Shown: in pieces, positions 28,758-36,383 of the stretch
How positions within the stretch are numbered: the stretch's first letter is position 1
Layout: every line of letters begins with the position of its first letter
Origin: Lysobacter sp. Root690
GTDB lineage: Bacteria > Pseudomonadota > Gammaproteobacteria > Xanthomonadales > Xanthomonadaceae
Direction: 5' to 3'
DNA: 41,926 bases
Assembly: GCF_001427785.1 (NCBI RefSeq)
Contig: NZ_LMHM01000014.1
Coordinates: 5,351-47,276, forward strand
Made by a program: the position numbers and the translations under genes
The notes under the pieces: generated by a model
What the model was told of the DNA's origin: nothing
What the model saw: the letters and a program-made list of their open reading frames with translations, nothing else
Databases searched by the model: none

Positions 28758-29582
28758 CTGCTCCCCGGCATCGCCGATCGCGACTTGATCGAGGGCGCGA
28801 TCGCGATCGCGCGCGCCGCGTCGGACGCGATCGTGAAGGTTTACCACGGCGAATTCGCGGTCGAGCGCAAGGCCGACGCCTCGCCGGTCACCGCCGCCGA
28901 CATGGCCGCGCATCACATCATCCTCGACGGCCTGGCCCGACTGACCCCGGACGTGCCGGTGCTATCGGAAGAGTCCGCCGACGAAATCGATTTCGAACGC
29001 CGCCGCCCGTGGCAGCGGCTGTGGCTGGTCGATCCGCTCGACGGCACCCGCGAATTCGTCAAGCGCAACGGCGAGTTCTCGGTCAATCTGGCGCTGATCG
29101 AAAACGGCGTGTCAGTGTTCGGCCTGGTGCTGGCGCCGGTCGGCGGCGGGCTGTGGTACGGCGGCCGCGAGATTGGCGCGTTCCGCCGCGACGGCGAGCG
29201 CGAAACCGCGCTGCGGGTGCAGGTGCCGGCGGCGCAGCCGCTGAGGGTCGCGGCAAGCCGCTCGCATCACAACTCGCGCATCGAAGATTTCATGGTCAAC
29301 GCACATCGCGAAGCGCTCGGCGGCATCGCCATGCTGAGCCTGGGCTCGTCGCTGAAATTCTGCCGCATCGCCGAAGCGCAGCTCGATCTGTACCCGCGCT
29401 TCGGCCCGACCAGCGAATGGGACACCGCGGCCGGCCAGGCCGTGCTCGAAGCCGCTGGCGGCGCGGTGTTCGATCCGCAGGGACGGCCGTTCCGTTACAA
29501 CCAGCGCCGCAGCATCCTCAACGGCGATTTCATCGCTCTGGGCGATGCCGGCCTGCCATGGCGGGAGTGGCTCGATGGCTGA
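28752..29582 (+). CDS. cysQ: 3'(2'),5'-bisphosphate nucleotidase CysQ
   Basis: CysQ hydrolyses 3'-phosphoadenosine 5'-phosphate (PAP), clearing the by-product of sulfate assimilation. The 276-residue protein has the inositol-phosphatase-fold motifs: metal site SEES (72-75), DPLDGTREF with the Asp-Pro-Leu-Asp-Gly-Thr core, VNLALIENG, and the distal metal site SEWDTAAGQAVLEAAGG. The start is ATG 28752 in the third copy of a 14-base repeat; upstream ATGs in the earlier copies lie in other frames and stop after five codons. No clear Shine-Dalgarno site precedes it, which makes coupling from the upstream minicistrons or nudE plausible. It overlaps mazG by 8 bases. Confidence 0.94.
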   Translation: MSLLPGIADRDLIEGAIAIARAASDAIVKVYHGEFAVERKADASPVTAADMAAHHIILDGLARLTPDVPVLSEESADEIDFERRRPWQRLWLVDPLDGTREFVKRNGEFSVNLALIENGVSVFGLVLAPVGGGLWYGGREIGAFRRDGERETALRVQVPAAQPLRVAASRSHHNSRIEDFMVNAHREALGGIAMLSLGSSLKFCRIAEAQLDLYPRFGPTSEWDTAAGQAVLEAAGGAVFDPQGRPFRYNQRRSILNGDFIALGDAGLPWREWLDG

Positions 29583-30414
29583 AGTATTGAATCTGCCGCA
29601 AGGCATCGCCGGCCTGCTCGCGATCATGGCCAAGCTGCGCGATCGCGACGGCGGATGCCCCTGGGACCTGGAACAGGATTTCGCCTCGATCGCGCCGTAC
29701 ACGATCGAGGAAGCCTACGAAGTCGCCGACGCGATCGACCGTAACGACCTGGGCGCGCTCAAGGACGAACTCGGCGATCTGCTGTTGCAAGTGGTGTTCC
29801 ATGCGCAGATGGCGCAGGAGCAGGGCGCGTTCGCCTTCGACGACGTGGTCGCGGCGATCAGCGACAAGATGGTGCGCCGGCATCCGCACGTGTTCGGCGA
29901 AGCCAGCGTCGAGGACGCGCAGGCGCAGACCGTGGTCTGGGAAGAACTCAAGCGGCGCGAACGCGAGGCCGCCGGCGAAACCGACAGCTCGGCGCTGGCC
30001 GGGATCTCGCGCGGCCTGCCCGAATGGCAGCGCGCGGTGAAGCTGCAAAAGCGCGCCGCCGCCGTCGGCTTCGACTGGCCGGCGGTGGATCCGGTGATCG
30101 CCAAGTTGCACGAAGAGATCGACGAGGTGCGGGTCGAGTTCGAAGCGGTCGTCGCCGCGCCCGACGACGCGGCCGCGCAGGCGCGGCTGGAAGAGGAAAT
30201 CGGCGACGTGCTGTTCGTCTGCGCCAATCTGGCGCGGCACGGCAAGGTCGACGTCGGCGCCGCGTTGCGCCGTGCCAATCTGAAATTCGAACGCCGCTTC
30301 CGCGCGATGGAATTGCTGGCCGCGCAGGATGGATTGTCGCTGGCCGAACTGCCGCTGGAAGGCCAGGACGCGTACTGGGAACAGTCCAAGCGCAACGAGC
30401 GCGGCGAAAGCTGA
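29575..30414 (+). CDS. mazG: Nucleoside triphosphate pyrophosphohydrolase MazG
   Basis: A 279-residue MazG with both tandem MazG domains. The N-terminal domain has [20 protein letters not shown], the metal-binding EEAYEV and [15 protein letters not shown]. The C-terminal domain has [15 protein letters not shown] and [17 protein letters not shown]. MazG hydrolyses NTPs and (in Escherichia coli) dampens ppGpp and damaged-nucleotide pools. ATG 29575 lies inside the end of cysQ (8-base overlap), so the genes are coupled. The product length equals full-length two-domain MazG proteins. Confidence 0.94.
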   Translation: MAEVLNLPQGIAGLLAIMAKLRDRDGGCPWDLEQDFASIAPYTIEEAYEVADAIDRNDLGALKDELGDLLLQVVFHAQMAQEQGAFAFDDVVAAISDKMVRRHPHVFGEASVEDAQAQTVVWEELKRREREAAGETDSSALAGISRGLPEWQRAVKLQKRAAAVGFDWPAVDPVIAKLHEEIDEVRVEFEAVVAAPDDAAAQARLEEEIGDVLFVCANLARHGKVDVGAALRRANLKFERRFRAMELLAAQDGLSLAELPLEGQDAYWEQSKRNERGES

Positions 30415-30433
30415 GCCGCAGGCGGCGTCGCGG

Positions 30434-30760
30434 ATGCTCAAGACGCTGCTGCTGTTCGTGATCACCGCGCTGGCCGAAATCGTCGGCTGCTATCTGCCGT
30501 ATCTGTGGCTGCGCAAAGGCGGCAGCGCTTGGCTGCTGTTGCCGGCGGCATTGAGCCTGGCCGCGTTCGCGTGGTTGCTGACCCTGCATCCGACCGCGTC
30601 GGGCCGGGTGTATGCGGCCTATGGCGGGGTCTACATCACCGTGGCGATCTTCTGGCTGTGGTGGGTCGATTCGATCAAGCCCAGCCGCTGGGATCTGCTC
30701 GGCGCCGCGCTTTGTCTGGCGGGGATGGCGGTGATCATGTTTTCGCCGCGGGCGGGGTGA
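30434..30760 (+). CDS. YnfA/UPF0060 family small membrane protein
   Basis: A 108-residue protein of four hydrophobic helices. The family signature spans the first helix ([20 protein letters not shown] with WLRKGGS), then [20 protein letters not shown] and the Trp-rich third helix ([19 protein letters not shown]). YnfA proteins resemble small multidrug resistance transporters in size and fold, but their substrate is not established. It starts 20 bases after mazG in the same direction and may be the last gene of the nudE-cysQ-mazG unit. Confidence 0.9.
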   Translation: MLKTLLLFVITALAEIVGCYLPYLWLRKGGSAWLLLPAALSLAAFAWLLTLHPTASGRVYAAYGGVYITVAIFWLWWVDSIKPSRWDLLGAALCLAGMAVIMFSPRAG

Positions 30761-30821
30761 GGTTGCGGCGTCGCTTTGATTGACCGAGCATCGTGGTCTC
30801 GAGTCGATCAGTGAGAACGCG

Positions 30822-31478
30822 ATGAAACGCAGGATGCGCGGGTGGGTGGCGGTGGGACTGATGCTGGGCGGAGCGCAGGCTCACGCTGGGCGATCCAATC
30901 CGGAGCCCGAGGAAAATCTGATCGCTTTCGTTGGCGAAAAGCTCTCGGTCGAGGAATTGCCGCCGAATACCAATCCGAATGTCTTGATCATGGACAGCGG
31001 CTTCAAGGCCCGTTATCGGATCAAGCAGATCGTCTACGGGCATTACGACGGCGACACGATCGAATTCGAGGCCTATGATCACTATGGCCGGCCGCCGTTC
31101 GAAGCGTTTCCCCATTCGTTGTTGTTCGTTTCGCGCGAGAACGGCAAGCTGTATCACCAGAAGTATCAGTTCGAGCCGGTGTTCCGTAATGCCGCCGGTG
31201 AATGGGTCGGCTGCGGCCCGGTCGGTGAACGTCAAGCGCAGCAGCGCAAGGGTATCGTCGAGGCCAAACCGATGGCATTCGGTCCCGATGCCTATCATCC
31301 GATCCGACCGAGGTGGAGCGCGCGCGACGTGGCTACGTTGTTCGCGCGCAAGGATTTCCCCGTCGAGGGCGACAAGGCCTATTGCCTGACCGGCACTCCG
31401 GTGCGGGACCTGTTCGAGGTCAAGAAGCGCACCGTGCTCAAGGCGCGCGGCATGTTCGGCGGCAAGGTTGAGGACTGA
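30822..31478 (+). CDS. Secreted hypothetical protein
   Basis: From ATG 30822 the 218-residue product has a signal peptide (MKRRMRGWVAVGLMLGGAQA, probable cleavage after AHA). The mature part reads NLIAFVGEKLSVEELPPNTN, ARYRIKQIVYGHYDGDTIEF and FEAFPHSLLFVSREN, consistent with a compact beta-rich periplasmic domain; a pair of Cys (WVGCGPVG and AYCLTG) could form a disulfide. I do not recognise the family with certainty and assign no function. It stands alone between the YnfA-like gene and a poorly coding 420-base stretch. Confidence 0.75.
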   Translation: MKRRMRGWVAVGLMLGGAQAHAGRSNPEPEENLIAFVGEKLSVEELPPNTNPNVLIMDSGFKARYRIKQIVYGHYDGDTIEFEAYDHYGRPPFEAFPHSLLFVSRENGKLYHQKYQFEPVFRNAAGEWVGCGPVGERQAQQRKGIVEAKPMAFGPDAYHPIRPRWSARDVATLFARKDFPVEGDKAYCLTGTPVRDLFEVKKRTVLKARGMFGGKVED

Positions 31479-31639
31479 CCGCCGCGCCCATGACTTGCGG
31501 CACGCCAGCCCGCGGTTCACGATCCAGCCATCCCCGCAATACCGGCCGCCCGCCCCGATGCACTGCTACCGCCACGCTCCCGGCGAAGCCCCTCGGCATC
31601 TGCCTCTCTCGCGGCGATGCGCCGATCGCCAACAGCGAG

Positions 31640-31830
31640 GCCAGTTTCCGCCAGGTCCGGCGCGGAAGTGTCGTCGTGGTGATATTTCCGTTGCTGCTGG
31701 GCGCGGTACTGTTCTACTTCGGCCTCAGCGAGCGCGGCTGGTTCAAGGCACTGACCGCGATGGGTGCGATCCTGGCGGTGTTCGGCGTGGTGATCCGGTT
31801 GCGCAACCGACGCCTGCCCGGCAATTGCAA
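31640..31830 (+). other. Possible small two-helix membrane protein, ends unresolved
   Basis: Between 31479 and 31901 no gene is clear. In the frame of 31673 (GTG) the sequence VVVIFPLLLGAVLFYFGLSE, then ALTAMGAILAVFGVVIRLRN, predicts two membrane helices with a basic end, as in many small membrane proteins. However, the frame runs on without a stop through the next gene, so the C-terminus is not credible without a frameshift near 31820. Start codon and ribosome site are unclear. Confidence 0.3.
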
Positions 31831-31901
31831 TAACCGCGGCGGCGCGTGCGCGGTCCGACAACAAGCACATCAGCAAGCACGACAGCGAGCAGGAGGAATC
31901 G

Positions 31902-32207
31902 ATGGCCAGCCGTTTCGCAAGCTTCAGCGAGTTCTATCCGTTCTACTTGAGCGAGCACAGCAACCGCACCAGCCGGCGCCTGCATTTCATTGGCAGTTGC
32001 GGGGTGTTGATCCTGCTCGCGTTGGCGATCGCCGGCGGCCGGCCGTGGTTGTTGCTGGGCGCGCTGGTGTGCGGTTACGGTTTCGCCTGGGTCGGGCATT
32101 TCTTCTTCGAGAAGAACCGGCCGGCGACCTTCAAGCATCCGCTGTATTCCTTCGTCGGCGATTGGGTGATGTTCAAGGACATCCTCACCGGCAAGATAAA
32201 GTTCTGA
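31902..32207 (+). CDS. Mpo1-like (DUF962) membrane protein
   Basis: A 101-residue protein preceded by an almost perfect ribosome site (AGGAGG, 6 bases before ATG). It has two hydrophobic segments (HFIGSCGVLILLALAIAGG and WLLLGALVCGYGFAWVGHFF) and the family motif H-x3-E-K-N-R-P-A-T (HFFFEKNRPATF). HP, YSFVGDW and MF also match the DUF962/Mpo1 pattern. Yeast Mpo1 is an iron-dependent dioxygenase acting on 2-hydroxypalmitic acid. His residues (N-terminal EHSNRTSRRLHFIG, GHFF, KHP) could bind the metal. Bacterial function is unproven. It stands between uncharacterised secreted proteins. Confidence 0.88.
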   Translation: MASRFASFSEFYPFYLSEHSNRTSRRLHFIGSCGVLILLALAIAGGRPWLLLGALVCGYGFAWVGHFFFEKNRPATFKHPLYSFVGDWVMFKDILTGKIKF

Positions 32208-32298
32208 AGGCTGTCGCCGCGCGGCCGCTTTCATCTGATCCGATCGCGCGACGATCGGCGCCACGCTCCACCCACACGCAACGCAAGGACGCAAGGCC

Positions 32299-32904
32299 AT
32301 GGCATCGATCCGCCCCGTCGCACTCGTACTGCTCGCGGCGCTGTGCCTCGCGCCGCTGACCGTGCCCGCCAGCGTGGGGCAGATCGCCGGCCCCGATCTG
32401 CCGATGCGCCGTTCGGCCTGGCTCGATCAGGCCATGGACAGCAAGACCTGTCCGATCGTCCGAGTGCGCCCGGCCGCAACGCTGCGGGGCGAAGGCGAGC
32501 GCGAACGCGATGCGGTGATGGCGACGGTCTGGCGCGCGAACGGCGACGACAACGCCAGTCTGGACGCATGGCCGGCCTTGTTCCTTTCGCTGCGCGGCCA
32601 GCCGCTGACGCTGCGCCGCAGCGACGGCGATTTCGCCGTCGAAGCCAGGACCGTGCAAGGCCAGCGCGGCACGGATCTGGAGTGGGAGGCACCGGCCGAA
32701 CGGGTGTCGGTGCATCTGCGCCTGCAACCGCCGCGGCAATTCGTCGAAGACGGCGACGGCGGTTGGACGCCGTTGTCGCCGGGGCAGACGCCCGGCGATG
32801 AGGATGTCAGCACTCGCACCGTGTGGCGCGGCGCGATGACGATGCAGATCGGCTACGACATGTGGGCGCGCGATGTCGAAGTCGAATCGATCTGCGGTCC
32901 GTGA
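32299..32904 (+). CDS. Secreted hypothetical protein
   Basis: A 201-residue product with a signal peptide (SIRPVALVLLAALCLAPLTV, cleavage likely after PAS or VPA). The mature sequence is strand-rich (ALFLSLRGQPLTLRRSDGDF, SVHLRLQPPRQF) with Cys near the start (SKTCPIVR) and at the very end (ESICGP), which may be bonded. No catalytic motif is visible. It begins 91 bases after the Mpo1-like gene, with AAGG upstream. Family not recognised. Confidence 0.7.
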   Translation: MASIRPVALVLLAALCLAPLTVPASVGQIAGPDLPMRRSAWLDQAMDSKTCPIVRVRPAATLRGEGERERDAVMATVWRANGDDNASLDAWPALFLSLRGQPLTLRRSDGDFAVEARTVQGQRGTDLEWEAPAERVSVHLRLQPPRQFVEDGDGGWTPLSPGQTPGDEDVSTRTVWRGAMTMQIGYDMWARDVEVESICGP

Positions 32905-32980
32905 CGCGGTCGCGTTGTCGGGTTGTGTAGTTGGGCCGCGAAAGCGCTGCGTGCAAGGTCACCGCGATCGGAACGAAAGG

Positions 32981-33007
32981 CGTCGGGGCTGAAGCCCCTC
33001 CCACAAA
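32981..33007. repeat. REP-like intergenic palindrome
   Basis: GGGGCT-GA-AGCCCC (32985-32998) lies in the wider element CGTCGGGGCTGAAGCCCC followed by TCCCACAA. This matches the interspersed intergenic repeat familiar from Lysobacter, Stenotrophomonas and Pseudomonas genomes. It lies in the 139-base gap between convergent genes, where it could also act as a bidirectional stop signal. Confidence 0.7.
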
Positions 33008-33043
33008 ATACTGGGTGGCTTCGCTGGTTCCTCGCTGACTCGA

Positions 33044-33670
33044 TCAGTCGCCGCCGAAGTAGGGCTCGATCTCGGCCAGAGCCGCCAGCACCTGCGCATC
33101 GCCATCGGCCATGGCGCGCATCGTGCCTGCGTCGCCGAACGCGCTCATCAGCCGCCTGACCCACTGCGCGGCGCTGTAATGCCATGACGGCTTTTCGCCG
33201 GCAGCGCTGCCGGTCTCGATCGTGGTGACGTAATAGCGCCGACCCTGGCGATGGAAATGGAAGGCGGTGGTCTCGCCGACCAGCAGCGCGCCTTGTTCGG
33301 CGTCGACCAGATGAAATAGAACCCGCGTCCGCGCCGGGTGGCGCGTGCGCAGCCAGCGCAGCAGTGAGGACAGGCGCAGCCGTCTCCACGGCAGGGCCAA
33401 ACCGGTGCTGATGTAGCGGTCGCCGTAATAAAACGGCTTCAGCGTGGCCGCAAACCAGCCGCGCCGATGCCGGATCGACACGTCCTTTTCCAGCATGTTG
33501 AATTCGGCCGGCGCGCCGACCGGTTCGAACCCTTCGGCGAGCATGCGCGGCTTGTCGTCGGGGAACAGCCCTAGTGGCGCAAGCGACACCAGATCGCCAT
33601 GGGTCAAGTACTCGTCGAGCAGGTCGTACAGGCCGATGTCCACGCTCGGCGGGGCGCTGGAAGGCGTCAT
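33044..33670 (-). CDS. Hypothetical cytoplasmic protein
   Basis: A 208-residue protein without signal peptide or membrane helix. It is rich in aromatic and basic residues (FYYGDRYISTGLALPWRRLR, HRQGRRYYVTTIETG, WHYSAAQWVRRLMSAFGDAG). The region TRVLFHLVDAEQGALLVGET looks like a small alpha/beta domain. I do not recognise the family. It begins 8 bases downstream of the DUF486 gene on the same strand, so both are probably cotranscribed. Confidence 0.75.
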   Translation of the reverse strand: MTPSSAPPSVDIGLYDLLDEYLTHGDLVSLAPLGLFPDDKPRMLAEGFEPVGAPAEFNMLEKDVSIRHRRGWFAATLKPFYYGDRYISTGLALPWRRLRLSSLLRWLRTRHPARTRVLFHLVDAEQGALLVGETTAFHFHRQGRRYYVTTIETGSAAGEKPSWHYSAAQWVRRLMSAFGDAGTMRAMADGDAQVLAALAEIEPYFGGD

Positions 33671-33678
33671 GCCGCGGC

Positions 33679-34020
33679 TCACTCCAGGAAGATCAGCCAC
33701 GCCGCCACCACGATCAGGCCGAACCCGGCCCAGTGGTTCCACTTCATCGGCTCGCCCAGGTACCAGACCGAGAAGCCGGCGAACACCAGCAGGGTGATCA
33801 CCTCCTGCATGCCCTTGAGCTGCGGGGCCGAGTACACCGCGCTGCCCATGCGGTTGGCCGGCACCTGCAGGCAGTACTCGAACAGGGCGATGCCCCAGCT
33901 GACCGCGATCGCCAGCACCAGCGGCGAGGATTTGTACTTCAGGTGTCCGTACCAGGCGAAGGTCATGAAGATGTTGGACCCCAGCAACAGCAGGATCGGG
34001 TAGAGGCGGTCGGCGAGCAT
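33679..34020 (-). CDS. DUF486 family small membrane protein
   Basis: A 113-residue protein with four hydrophobic helices. The DUF486 signature is PILLLLGSNIFMTFAWYGHL, then SWGIALFEYCLQVPANRMG and MKWNHWAGFGLIVVAAWLIF. The fold resembles the small drug/metabolite transporter type, with function unknown. It is divergent from the response regulator gene with a 131-base spacer. Confidence 0.88.
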   Translation of the reverse strand: MLADRLYPILLLLGSNIFMTFAWYGHLKYKSSPLVLAIAVSWGIALFEYCLQVPANRMGSAVYSAPQLKGMQEVITLLVFAGFSVWYLGEPMKWNHWAGFGLIVVAAWLIFLE

Positions 34021-34086
34021 CGGAAGTCCGGGCGGGATGGGATGGAGGACACAAGGACGGTGAGATTAAAGGCCAGCGTAGCCACC

Positions 34087-34137
34087 ACCTTCACGGGCCG
34101 TCCACCTTGTGGAGGGCAACCTTCACAAAACTGAAGG
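34087..34137. promoter_or_regulatory. Cluster of short direct and inverted repeats upstream of the two-component genes
   Basis: ACCTTCAC occurs at 34087-34094 and again at 34119-34126, 32 bases (about three helical turns) apart. CCAC-CTT-GTGG (34102-34112) and CCTTCA-CAAAAC-TGAAGG (34120-34137) are inverted repeats. The cluster lies between divergent genes, just before the response regulator start at 34152, and could be its autoregulatory operator. This is inferred from position and repetition only. Confidence 0.4.
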
Positions 34138-34151
34138 AATGGAGAGGCTGC

Positions 34152-34862
34152 ATGCAGGGTACGAGAGACGGGGGTCTGGTCCTCATCGTCGAAGACAACC
34201 GCAATATCTCCGAGATGGTCGGTGAATACCTCGAAAGCCGCGGTTTCGAGGTCGATTACGCAGCCGACGGTCTCGACGGCTACCGTCTGGCCACCGAGAA
34301 CAGCTACGACGTGATCGTGCTGGACCTGATGCTGCCGCGCATGGACGGCATCGAGGTCTGCAAGAAGCTGCGTGAAGAAGCGCGCAAGTCCACCCCGGTG
34401 CTGATGCTGACCGCGCGCGACACGCTCGACGAAAAACTCACCGGCCTGAGCGCCGGCGCCGACGATTACCTGACCAAGCCGTTCGCGATCCAGGAACTGG
34501 AAGCGCGCCTGCGCGCACTGATCCGTCGCGAACGCCGCCAGGTTGGCGGCGAAGTGCTCAAGGTCGCCGACCTCGTGCTCGATCCGGCCAGCCTGCGGGT
34601 CACCCGCGGCGGCAGCGAACTGCAACTGTCGCCGATCGGCCTGCGCCTGCTGACCATCCTGATGCGCGAATCGCCGCGCGTGGTCAGCCGCCAGGAAATC
34701 GAACGCGAGATCTGGGGCAACGGCCTGCCCGATTCGGACACCCTGCGCAGCCATCTGTACAACCTGCGCAAGACCATCGACAAGCCGTTCGGCAAGCAAC
34801 TGCTGCATACCGTGCAAAGCGCCGGCTATCGCGTGGCGGACATTTCCCAGCCGCCGGACTGA
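34152..34862 (+). CDS. OmpR-family response regulator
   Basis: A 236-residue two-domain regulator. The receiver has the acidic pocket (EDN), phosphoacceptor Asp58 (VLDLMLPRMDG), Thr in MLTARD and Lys in LTKPF. The C-terminal winged helix (about 135-230) reads LVLDPASLRVTRGG, LSPIGLRLLTILMRESPRVV, IWGNGLPDSDTLRSHLYNLR and LLHTVQSAGYRV. Start at ATG 34152; upstream codons from 34107 lack a credible leader and overlap the repeat cluster. The gene is 16 bases before its kinase. The pair resembles ColR/ColS-type systems of xanthomonads, but I am not confident enough to name it. Confidence 0.93.
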   Translation: MQGTRDGGLVLIVEDNRNISEMVGEYLESRGFEVDYAADGLDGYRLATENSYDVIVLDLMLPRMDGIEVCKKLREEARKSTPVLMLTARDTLDEKLTGLSAGADDYLTKPFAIQELEARLRALIRRERRQVGGEVLKVADLVLDPASLRVTRGGSELQLSPIGLRLLTILMRESPRVVSRQEIEREIWGNGLPDSDTLRSHLYNLRKTIDKPFGKQLLHTVQSAGYRVADISQPPD

Positions 34863-34878
34863 CGCGGTTTTCGCCGTC

Positions 34879-36210
34879 ATGCCGCAAGGGCTCCCGCGCA
34901 AGATCAAGCTTGCGTTCATTCTGCAAGCCGTGATCGGCAGCATCGCGATCACGCTGGGTATTCTCCTGGCGGGACTCGCGGTGCGCCACGTCGTGCTGGA
35001 ACAACGCATGCAGCGCGAGGCCGACGACTACTGGGCCGGGCGTACCCGCGATATCGACTACCCGCTGCCGCGCACCTCGACCACGCGCGGCCATTTCGTT
35101 CCGGCCGGGGCCAGCGATTCGCTGCTGCCGGCGGCGATCCGCGGCGCCGACTCGGGCCTGCACAACCTGCCCGGCGGCGGCCGGGTGGTGCTGGTCGACC
35201 GGCGGGAGCCCGGCACCTTCTACATGGTCTACGCGACCGAGCTGATCGACGAGGCCATCCTCTACACCGGCCTGTTCTCGCTGCTGCTGTCGCTGCTGAC
35301 CACCTACCTGATTTCCTGGCATACCTACCGCACCTCCAAGCGCCTGGTGTCGCCGGTGAGCTGGCTGGCCAACGTGGTCTCGCAGTGGGATCCGCGCGAT
35401 CCCGACACCAGCCTGATCGAGCCGATCAAATTCCCCTACGACCCCGGCAGCGAAGTACGGCGCCTGTCGAGCGCGCTCAGCGGCCTGGCCGAGCGGGTCA
35501 GCGATTTCGTCCAGCGCGAGCGCGATTTCACTCGCGACGCCAGCCACGAACTGCGCACCCCGCTGACCGTGATCCGGGTCGCCACCGACCTGATGCTGGC
35601 CGATCCGGACACGCCGCTGCGCGCGCAGCGCTCGCTGCTGCGGGTGCAGCGCGCCGGCCGCGACATGGAGGCGGTGATCGACGCCTTCCTGATCCTGGCC
35701 CGCGAATCCGACGTCGAGCCGCAGTCGGAGGAATTCGCGGTGCGCGACATCGTCGACAACGAGATGGAACGCATCCTGCCGCTGCTCAACGGCAAGCCGG
35801 TCGAACTGCACCTGTACGACGAAGGCGGCCCGCGCCTGACCGCGCCGCCGCATGCGCTCGGGGTGATGATCGGCAACCTGCTCAGCAACGCGGTGCGCTT
35901 CACCGATGCCGGCCGCATCGACGTGTACCTGAGCCGCGACTGCATCGAGATCCGCGACACCGGCATCGGCATGTCGGTGGAAACGCTGACCAAGGCGTTC
36001 ACCCCGTTCTACCGCGCCGACTTCTCCGCCAGCGACGGCAAGGGCATGGGCTTGTCGATCGTGCGCCGCCTGGGCGAACGGTTCGGTTGGCCGGTTACCC
36101 TGACCAGCGCGCCCGATGAGGGCACCACCGCGGTGATCCGCTTCAAGCCGAGCGCGGCTATGTTGTCGAACGGCGCGGTCCTGCCGGCGCCGCGGGTGCC
36201 CGAGGCCTGA
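34879..36210 (+). CDS. Sensor histidine kinase
   Basis: A 443-residue membrane kinase with two helices (about 12-36 and 133-155). A periplasmic sensor of about 95 residues lies between them, then a HAMP-like linker, the phosphoacceptor H-box FTRDASHELRTPL (His223), N-box GNLLSNAVRFT (Asn337 within it), G1 DTGIGM (360-365) and G2 GKGMGLSIV (387-395). It is cotranscribed with the OmpR-type regulator. The signal is unknown; the sensor has no recognised domain. The ATG at 34879 follows the regulator stop by 16 bases. Confidence 0.93.
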   Translation: MPQGLPRKIKLAFILQAVIGSIAITLGILLAGLAVRHVVLEQRMQREADDYWAGRTRDIDYPLPRTSTTRGHFVPAGASDSLLPAAIRGADSGLHNLPGGGRVVLVDRREPGTFYMVYATELIDEAILYTGLFSLLLSLLTTYLISWHTYRTSKRLVSPVSWLANVVSQWDPRDPDTSLIEPIKFPYDPGSEVRRLSSALSGLAERVSDFVQRERDFTRDASHELRTPLTVIRVATDLMLADPDTPLRAQRSLLRVQRAGRDMEAVIDAFLILARESDVEPQSEEFAVRDIVDNEMERILPLLNGKPVELHLYDEGGPRLTAPPHALGVMIGNLLSNAVRFTDAGRIDVYLSRDCIEIRDTGIGMSVETLTKAFTPFYRADFSASDGKGMGLSIVRRLGERFGWPVTLTSAPDEGTTAVIRFKPSAAMLSNGAVLPAPRVPEA

Positions 36211-36383
36211 GCGGCGGCCATCGACGGGCGACAGTGCTGCGCTGGATGTGCCTGTTGGCATGCTGAGCGGTTGCATCGCAAACGGCTCGAGCGTGTCGGC
36301 CCGTATCCCGACGCGGCAGCGACGAATCGCGCGCGGCGCCGGGTATATATTCGGCCGATCACGCCGACGCGATCCCCCAGGCC

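Noticed and set aside
31490-32359. 289-codon plus-strand frame covering the Mpo1-like gene
   Set aside because: Its second half is the shifted reading of the Mpo1-like gene; only the two-helix piece near 31673-31830 looks protein-like.
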